Positions 37,695-43,297 of a stretch of DNA of 43,297 nt are shown one piece after another. The first letter of the stretch is position 1. Each line of letters begins with the position of its first letter. A program made the position numbers and the translations under genes. The notes under the pieces are model-generated. The model made no database searches. It was not told the origin of the DNA and was given only the letters and a program-made list of their open reading frames with translations. Source of the stretch: Clostridiales bacterium (GTDB lineage: Bacteria; Bacillota; Clostridia; Lachnospirales; Lachnospiraceae); assembly GCA_012519565.1 (NCBI GenBank), contig JAAYPX010000222.1, positions 1 to 43,297 on the forward strand, in the 5' to 3' direction.

Positions 37695-38132
37695 TTAAGA
37701 CTTCTGCATTTGAACTAGGGCATCAATTGCCAAAACATATCCAAATAAGCCAAATCCTACTATCTGGCCATCACAGACAGGAGCAGTAACTGAATTATGA
37801 CGAAACTCCTCTCTCTTATGTACATTGGATATATGTACCTCCACTTTTGGTATTGTTATAGATGCTAAAGCATCACGAATAGCAATACTGTAATGGGTAT
37901 AGGCTCCCGGATTAATTACTATACCATCAATATTATCGTAATAGGCTTGCTGAATCCTATCAACAATTTCTCCTTCCCCATTACTTTGAAAGGTCTCTAT
38001 GATTATTTTCTCCTTATCTCCTTTTTCCTTCAGTAACGTAAGTAAGTCATTATAATTCTGGGATCCATAGATACCTTTCTCACGTATGCCAAGGAAATTT
38101 ATATTGGGACCATTGATAACCAAAATCCTCAT
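37695..38132 (-). CDS. aroQ: 3-dehydroquinate dehydratase, type II
   Basis: Converts 3-dehydroquinate to 3-dehydroshikimate in aromatic amino-acid synthesis. The 145 residues show INGPNINFLGIREKGIYG with the catalytic Arg and Tyr region, NPGAYTHYSIAIRDAL, and EVHISNVHKREEFRHNS with the catalytic His. Length is typical of the dodecameric type II enzyme. AAAGGAG precedes the ATG. aroK is upstream; aroE is 2 kb away on the other strand. Confidence 0.97.
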   Translation of the reverse strand: MRILVINGPNINFLGIREKGIYGSQNYNDLLTLLKEKGDKEKIIIETFQSNGEGEIVDRIQQAYYDNIDGIVINPGAYTHYSIAIRDALASITIPKVEVHISNVHKREEFRHNSVTAPVCDGQIVGFGLFGYVLAIDALVQMQKS

Positions 38133-38249
38133 GTTGATCTCCTTTATTATATCAATTCTCGTTAAATCAATCTATTCAAAAATTACTAGAATATCTGCTA
38201 AAATAATTTATTAAACCACCCTGTAATAAAGATCAATATATTAATACCA

Positions 38250-38780
38250 CTATTTTAACTTCTTATATCCTGATAATATGGCATCAACTATCTCTTCCTT
38301 AGACAAGTTATCAGATATAATAATATCATGGGCTGCCTTTCTATAATAAGCTTCCCTTGATTTTAATAGATTATCCACTCTTTCCGCCAAATCATATCCC
38401 TTAAGTAGGGGCCTTTTCGTATCTCCCTTTAACCTCTCTATCATTGTATCCCTAGATAATTTCAGGTATACCACATATCCCAGTTTTCTCATAATTTGAA
38501 TATTCTCTTCTCTAACCGGGATACCTCCACCAGTAGATAGGATTGTCCCAGTCAGATCTCTAGTTAATTCTTTTAGAAGACTTGTCTCTAAATCTCTAAA
38601 ATATTCTTCTCCATGGATACGAAAAATTTCATTAATGGTGGTAGCTGTTTTTTCTTCAATCATATAATCTGTATCCATGAACTTATAATTTAATCTATAG
38701 GCCAGTTCCTTTCCAACAGTAGTCTTTCCTGCTCCCATAAAGCCTACAAGAACAATATTCTGCTTTATCTGATCGTTCAT
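38250..38780 (-). CDS. aroK: Shikimate kinase
   Basis: Phosphorylates shikimate with ATP. The 176 residues show Walker A GFMGAGKTTVGK, the substrate-binding MDTDYMIEE, STGGGIPVREENI and the lid arginine in GDTKRPLLKG. AGGGGAGAG precedes the ATG. It starts 33 bases after yqeG and is 117 bases from aroQ. Confidence 0.97.
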   Translation of the reverse strand: MNDQIKQNIVLVGFMGAGKTTVGKELAYRLNYKFMDTDYMIEEKTATTINEIFRIHGEEYFRDLETSLLKELTRDLTGTILSTGGGIPVREENIQIMRKLGYVVYLKLSRDTMIERLKGDTKRPLLKGYDLAERVDNLLKSREAYYRKAAHDIIISDNLSKEEIVDAILSGYKKLK

Positions 38781-38813
38781 TTTCTCTCCCCTAAATTAAA
38801 AGATGAAAGTAAC

Positions 38814-39326
38814 TTATCTATTTCTTTGCTTTTTAAGATTTCTACGATAAAAATATAAAACTATCCGTTCTAAATAACGCTTAAAAACAATTTGAATCTC
38901 TTCCTTGGGACCTATAGGTTTTACTAGATATGTCATCATACCAACCCTATTAGCACCCCAGACATCGGTAAATAGCTGATCACCTATAAAAACCGTGTTA
39001 TCGATTTTGGTTTTCATTAAATGAGTAGCCATTATATAATTGTCTTTTAATGGCTTGCGAGCATTATAGATATAATTTACATTAATATCTTTGTTAAATC
39101 TTTTTACTCTGGCTTCCTTATTGTTGGATATTAAACACATACGAAAACCTATCTTCTTAAGTCTTTTAAATAAGTCCTTCGCCCTTTGGTCAGCATCTGC
39201 ACCATGGGCCACTAAAGTATTATCAATGTCAAATATTATACCACGGTAACCTTCATCATACAACTTCTGATAATCAATTCTGTAGGCAGACTCTGCCATT
39301 CTTTTTGGATAAAATATCTCTAGCAT
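38814..39326 (-). CDS. yqeG: YqeG family HAD IIIA phosphatase
   Basis: Haloacid-dehalogenase superfamily phosphatase of unknown substrate, 170 residues. The nucleophile motif is FDIDNTLVAHG; CLISNNKEARV is motif II with the Ser/Asn; GDQLFTDVWGANRVGM is motif IV. The C-terminus is rich in Arg/Lys. TAGGAGAAG precedes the ATG. In Bacillus yqeG lies beside aroE; here it heads aroK-aroQ. Confidence 0.94.
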   Translation of the reverse strand: MLEIFYPKRMAESAYRIDYQKLYDEGYRGIIFDIDNTLVAHGADADQRAKDLFKRLKKIGFRMCLISNNKEARVKRFNKDINVNYIYNARKPLKDNYIMATHLMKTKIDNTVFIGDQLFTDVWGANRVGMMTYLVKPIGPKEEIQIVFKRYLERIVLYFYRRNLKKQRNR

Positions 39327-39375
39327 CTGCTTCTCCTAACATTAATTTTATTATTATTTTATATTATATGCCATA

Positions 39376-39425
39376 AGCAGATTAGTATCATCTCAAAAGT
39401 AAATTTAAGTATTAACTAATCTGCT
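39376..39425 (-). terminator. Terminator-like hairpin after mscL
   Basis: AGCAGATTAGT (39376-39386) and ACTAATCTGCT (39415-39425) form a perfect 11-base stem starting just after the mscL stop. The following minus-strand sequence has only a weak T content. Confidence 0.55.
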
Positions 39426-39433
39426 CATTATAA

Positions 39434-39865
39434 TTACTCCTCGATATCTGCTGTACAATTCGGACATTTAGTTGCTTTAATATTAATGTCAGTATAACAA
39501 TATTTGCATTTCTTTGTTGTAGGTGGCGCTGCAACAGGCTTTTTTAATTTATTAATCCATCTTACTAAAAGAAAGACCACAAAGGCCATAATAAGGAAGT
39601 TTAGTACCCCGGATATAAAGGTTCCATAATTAAGGGTTGCAACATTTGCTTCTTTTGCTGCAGTTAGTGTTTCATATTTATTTCCGTCTAATGCAATGAA
39701 ATGGTTATTAAAGTCGATATTCCTTGTAAATAAACTTAGCAAGGGCATTATAATGTCATTAACTAAGGAATTAACGATCCCGTTAAAGGCTCCACCTATA
39801 ATTATACCCACAGCCATGTCTATCATATTACCTTTTAAAGCAAACTTTTTAAACTCTTTGAGCAT
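39434..39865 (-). CDS. mscL: Large-conductance mechanosensitive channel with C-terminal zinc ribbon
   Basis: Pentameric channel that opens on membrane tension to release solutes. The 143 residues start [31 protein letters not shown] (partly quoted family start: helix S1 and TM1), followed by a periplasmic loop and TM2 (about 86-105, [20 protein letters not shown]). Instead of the usual short helical bundle, the end is a zinc-ribbon-like module with CKYC and CPNC pairs (about 119-139). AGGAGGAGG precedes the ATG. It seems to have its own promoter in the upstream 449-base interval (TATAAT in AT-rich sequence near 39950). Confidence 0.95.
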   Translation of the reverse strand: MLKEFKKFALKGNMIDMAVGIIIGGAFNGIVNSLVNDIIMPLLSLFTRNIDFNNHFIALDGNKYETLTAAKEANVATLNYGTFISGVLNFLIMAFVVFLLVRWINKLKKPVAAPPTTKKCKYCYTDINIKATKCPNCTADIEE

Positions 39866-40152
39866 ATTTCCTCCTCCTAAGTATCTCCAAGCGACTGTTA
39901 TCTCCTACCTAATAATTTGGTTGGCTTCTAGTTTATCTAACTTTATATCATTATAATATATATATAATAAAAATGAAATATACATTTGAGTTAACAAAGC
40001 TTGTATAGTTATTACTTGATATACTATTTTTTGTTCCTGGCTCTCTCATGGTCATATATTCATTAACCTTAACGGGTATATGATAGTAACTGAAAGTCCA
40101 TATAAAAGATTTTGAAGAAGCAAAATATAGTAGAAGGCAGGTAAAATTAATC

Positions 40153-40191
40153 CATCAGTTCTTCGATTACTATAGTAGTGAAAAACTGATG
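40153..40191. repeat. Inverted repeat in the mscL-acetyltransferase interval
   Basis: CATCAGTT (40153-40160) and AACTGATG (40184-40191) bracket the palindrome TACTATAGTA. It lies eight bases from a second hairpin. The remaining 39866-40152 sequence is AT-rich, without a recognised gene. Confidence 0.6.
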
Positions 40192-40194
40192 ACT

Positions 40195-40264
40195 TTAAAA
40201 GAGAACATCACACTTATGGCTACTTACCCAGTGGCATATATAACACAAATGCTGATGTTCTCTT
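40195..40264 (-). terminator. Terminator after the acetyltransferase gene
   Basis: AAGAGAACATCA (40199-40210) and TGATGTTCTCTT (40253-40264) form a perfect 12-base stem; on the minus strand TTTTAAAG follows. It starts 50 bases past the stop codon. Confidence 0.75.
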
Positions 40265-40314
40265 ATCTATTTTGCATATCTGATTTGTTTACTTATCTGA
40301 TTTGATAAATATCC

Positions 40315-40872
40315 TCAGTTAGGATCTTCCCTACCAATAATATATACTGCACAATCACATAGGCTTCCATCCCTGCGACGACTACATTGATATTCTATCC
40401 TATCAAAGGTCATCCCTGCCTTCTCCATCACTCTTCCCGAAGCAACATTAATTACATCATGTTTTGCCTGAACAGTTATATACCCAACTTCATAAAGCAG
40501 AAAATGTAAAACTGCCCTCAAGGCTTCGGTCATCAATCCCTGATTCCAGTATGCTTTTGACAAGCAATATCCTATTTCACAGGTTTTTCTTCTTTCATTG
40601 GAGATTTCAACACTGATGGAACCTACTATCTCATTGCCCCTCTTAGAATGTATTGCCCAATAATAAGCATTGTCAAAATTATACCGTTCTATAATGTGGT
40701 TTAACCTTGCCCTGGTTACTTTAATATCTCTATGGGGCCCCCAGGATAAGTATTTGCACACTTCTGGATCACTGGCCCAATTCTTAAACATCTGCTCTGC
40801 ATCCTTAGTTCTAAACTTGCGCAGTACTAAGCGGATAGTTTCAATTGTTACTGTTCCTTTATGCTCTAGCAT
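40315..40872 (-). CDS. GNAT acetyltransferase, RimJ/RimL-like
   Basis: Predicted acetyl-CoA-dependent N-acetyltransferase of the RimJ/RimL/ribosomal-protein group, substrate unknown. The 185 residues show the N-terminal ETIRLVLRKFRTKDAEQMF, the strand IVGSISVEI, the acetyl-CoA region EIGYCLSKAYWNQGLMTEAL, and NVASGRVMEKAGM, all family features. It is 62 bases downstream of pheT with no terminator seen between, so it may be cotranscribed with pheT. Confidence 0.9.
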   Translation of the reverse strand: MLEHKGTVTIETIRLVLRKFRTKDAEQMFKNWASDPEVCKYLSWGPHRDIKVTRARLNHIIERYNFDNAYYWAIHSKRGNEIVGSISVEISNERRKTCEIGYCLSKAYWNQGLMTEALRAVLHFLLYEVGYITVQAKHDVINVASGRVMEKAGMTFDRIEYQCSRRRDGSLCDCAVYIIGREDPN

Positions 40873-40934
40873 TTCCTCCCCCCTTTAGAAATGCATATAC
40901 ATCAAGGAAATAAAATATGCTAAAAAGGTAAATA

Positions 40935-43297
40935 TTACTTTCTTAATTCAATACCTTTTTTACCTAGAACAGCTAATAATTCCTCCACCATCTTATTAAT
41001 TTCCTGGCTCTCCAGGGTTCTTTCCATGGAAGCAAATTCAAATCTAACAGTCACACTCTTCTTGCCAGGAAGGACTTTTTCATCCTCAAAAATATCAACC
41101 AAGCTGTACTTTTGCAGATATTCACAGGAGAATTCCTTAATACTATCCACAACATTCTCGTATAATGAGTTCTTATCCACAAGTAAGCTTAAATCCACTG
41201 TAATTCCTGGATATTTTGATACTTCCATATAGCGTACTGGCTCAGCTATTACTTTCTCTAAATCATCCATATCAATTTCAGCATAGGCTACATGTAATTT
41301 CTTATCAATATTGTTTTTAATTCTAGGATTTAACACTGAGAAATATCCAATCTTGTTATCCTTTACATATATGCTGGCTGAATTAACTGGGTGTACATAG
41401 TTGTATTTATGCAAGGTTTCATCCATCTTAAAGGATACCCTAGTACTTTTGATGGTAAATACTAAGGTCTCAATAATCTCTTTAACTTTAAAGTATACAT
41501 CCTTCTCGCTAAGTTTCTTACTGCCAATTACAATTCCCAATCTTTTTCTTTCATCACAAAGTCCATCTTCTTTAAGTCCATTGGCAACCCTACCTATCTC
41601 AAATAAGCCCATCTCTGGATAGGAGTCTACATTTTTATATACAAAGCCTAGTAGACTTGGAATTATAGTTGATCTTATAGTATCATTTTCAGCTGTTACA
41701 GAGTTGATTATTCGGATATTTGGCTCTGTTACTATACCCATTTCCTTATTGATTTTACTTTCATACCATATATAGCTGTGTACTTCATTCATGGCATATC
41801 TGTCTGCCAGCAGAGATTTAATCCTATACTCATTATCCCTCTCCACATTATGATGAACAGGGGTCAAAAGATTTTTAGTAGATTTAATCTCAAAATTATC
41901 ATAGCCATAAATTCTAGTGATTTCTTCTATAATATCCGCCTTTATCGTAACATCCTTGGTAGCTCTCCATGTAGGAACTACAACAGTAAATGTTTCTCCT
42001 GATCTTGTTAATTCAAATCCTAAAGCCTTTAAGGTTTCTTCTATAAATTCTGAAGTAATATCTATTCCTGTATATTTATCCACATAGGCCTTATCAAATT
42101 GAATGGTTATGGTTTCATATTTTTTGACATAACAATCTGTAAGAGATGATGTTACCACTGCCCCAGTATCAATATCCATTAATAGTTTTAAGAAGCGCTC
42201 TATGGCTGGCACTGTTAGTTCAGGATCCAAGGTTTTTTCATATCTGGAACTAGCTTCAGTCCTTAGACCTAATTTAGTTGCAGATTTACGAACTAAGGAA
42301 CCTTCGAAGTTAGCTGACTCAAGCAGAACTGATGTGGTCTCATCGGTAATCTCTGATAATTCACCACCCATTATGCCTGCTACACCTACTGGACCCTTGT
42401 CATCACAGATCATCAAGGTATCAGTATCAATTGTTCTCTCCACCCCATCCAAGGTCAGGAACTTAATAGGCTGATCAAAGGTTTTTACCCTAATCCTTGA
42501 TACGATTTTATTATCATAGGCATGCATAGGTTGCCCTAGTTCAAGCATTAAGTAGTTAGTTAAATCCGCCAGCAGATTAATAGCTCTCATACCACAGTAA
42601 TATAAGCGTATTCTTAAATTAACCGGTGATTTTTTCTTAGTGATATTATCAATTGTGATGCCACTAAAACGGTATACTCTATCCCTACTATCTACCTGAA
42701 TATCTAGAGAATCTAAATGACTGTATTTACTGGTGTCCAATCGCTCTAAAGCCTTTAATGGGCGCTTGGTGAGTACTGATATCTCCCTTGCTATACCATA
42801 GTGCCCCCATAGGTCTGGACGATTGGTTAGGGATTTATTATCCACCTCAAATAAAGTATCTTCAATATCAAAAATACTCTTAATATCAGTACCTAGGGGG
42901 TAGATATCTTCCAGAATCATTAGACCTGAATTATCCTCACTGATGCCCAGCTCTTTTTCAGAGCAGCACATACCACGGCTGATCTCACCTGCAATCTTAA
43001 CCTCTTGTATGGTCAAGTCTCCTACTTGCCCCCCTAATTTAGCAAAAGGTACTAGGGCTCCTTCAAATACATTAGGTGCACCGCATACACACTCTACCAC
43101 TTCACTACCTATATCCACCTTTACTAGATGCAGTTTCTTAGAATTGGGATGATCTTTTACCTCAATAATCTTACCAACAACTACATCACGAATATCCTTA
43201 CCCTTTTCATAAATACCCTCAACTTCAGCAGTAGATAAGGTAAATCTATCTATTAACTGTGAAATCTGTGGTGGATCTGGTTGTCCAACCTGTAAAC
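40935..43297 (-). CDS. pheT: Phenylalanyl-tRNA synthetase beta chain, 5' end cut off
   Basis: Beta subunit of the (alpha-beta)2 enzyme that charges tRNA-Phe. About 787 codons are visible and the frame continues off the right edge; only about the first 10-20 residues seem missing. In order: EMAP-like tRNA-binding domain (HPNSKKLHLVKVDIG), B3/B4 editing region (NRPDLWGHYGIAREI, GVAGIMGGELSEI), B5 domain, catalytic-like core and the C-terminal anticodon-binding FDX-ACB domain (RYMEVSKYPGITVDLSLL to FASMERTLESQEI). pheS would lie just outside the window. Confidence 0.97.
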   Translation of the reverse strand, partial: LQVGQPDPPQISQLIDRFTLSTAEVEGIYEKGKDIRDVVVGKIIEVKDHPNSKKLHLVKVDIGSEVVECVCGAPNVFEGALVPFAKLGGQVGDLTIQEVKIAGEISRGMCCSEKELGISEDNSGLMILEDIYPLGTDIKSIFDIEDTLFEVDNKSLTNRPDLWGHYGIAREISVLTKRPLKALERLDTSKYSHLDSLDIQVDSRDRVYRFSGITIDNITKKKSPVNLRIRLYYCGMRAINLLADLTNYLMLELGQPMHAYDNKIVSRIRVKTFDQPIKFLTLDGVERTIDTDTLMICDDKGPVGVAGIMGGELSEITDETTSVLLESANFEGSLVRKSATKLGLRTEASSRYEKTLDPELTVPAIERFLKLLMDIDTGAVVTSSLTDCYVKKYETITIQFDKAYVDKYTGIDITSEFIEETLKALGFELTRSGETFTVVVPTWRATKDVTIKADIIEEITRIYGYDNFEIKSTKNLLTPVHHNVERDNEYRIKSLLADRYAMNEVHSYIWYESKINKEMGIVTEPNIRIINSVTAENDTIRSTIIPSLLGFVYKNVDSYPEMGLFEIGRVANGLKEDGLCDERKRLGIVIGSKKLSEKDVYFKVKEIIETLVFTIKSTRVSFKMDETLHKYNYVHPVNSASIYVKDNKIGYFSVLNPRIKNNIDKKLHVAYAEIDMDDLEKVIAEPVRYMEVSKYPGITVDLSLLVDKNSLYENVVDSIKEFSCEYLQKYSLVDIFEDEKVLPGKKSVTVRFEFASMERTLESQEINKMVEELLAVLGKKGIELRK

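Overview
The window is core chromosome of a low-GC, endospore-forming Firmicute. The full spoIIIA octet, spoIVB and spo0A, the Firmicute-type gene order and strong AGGAGG ribosome binding sites point to the Clostridia, most likely a Lachnospiraceae-like lineage (the family is inference from protein character, not a search). All genes but one (aroE) lie on the minus strand. No rRNA, tRNA, CRISPR array, prophage or insertion sequence was recognised.

Layout from the left: 3'-truncated rnr and secG (1-2190); lower glycolysis gpmI, tpiA, pgk, gap (2290-7416), split by terminators and promoters; a Na+/phosphate symporter (7662-9326); the sporulation/repair trio spo0A, spoIVB, recN (9785-14390); a 1282-residue secreted protein with bacterial Ig-like (BIG2) repeats, a MATE exporter and a YebC protein (14768-21300); argR and nadK (21397-22759); the isoprenoid/nuclease operon tlyA, dxs, ispA, xseB, xseA, nusB and an Asp23/YqhY gene (22929-29169); spoIIIAH to spoIIIAA (29275-34742); aroE on the plus strand (35011-35775); efp, pepP-like, aroQ, aroK, yqeG, mscL (35937-39865); a GNAT acetyltransferase and 5'-truncated pheT (40315-43297).

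Two neighbouring genes, ispA and tlyA, each carry one in-frame premature stop at a conserved position: TGA at the second Gly of the GGKRxRP motif in ispA, and TAA at the Tyr/aromatic position after the SAM-binding motif in tlyA. Both read as intact genes on either side of the stop, so they are recent nonsense mutations or sequence errors. This is the most unusual thing in the window.

Regulatory signals are readable. recN has a near-consensus sigma-A promoter with a LexA-type box at its start site. spo0A has two sigma-A promoters sharing a 15-base core, with a perfect 0A box upstream of the distal one. gap, secG, the phosphate symporter and yqhY have clear promoters. Several strong hairpins mark transcription-unit ends. 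Two intergenic inverted-repeat elements, 32 kb apart, share terminal sequence and look like one small MITE-like family. I found no convincing new multi-gene system; the novelty lies in these smaller signals and in the BIG2/MATE/yebC block that separates argR from recN.
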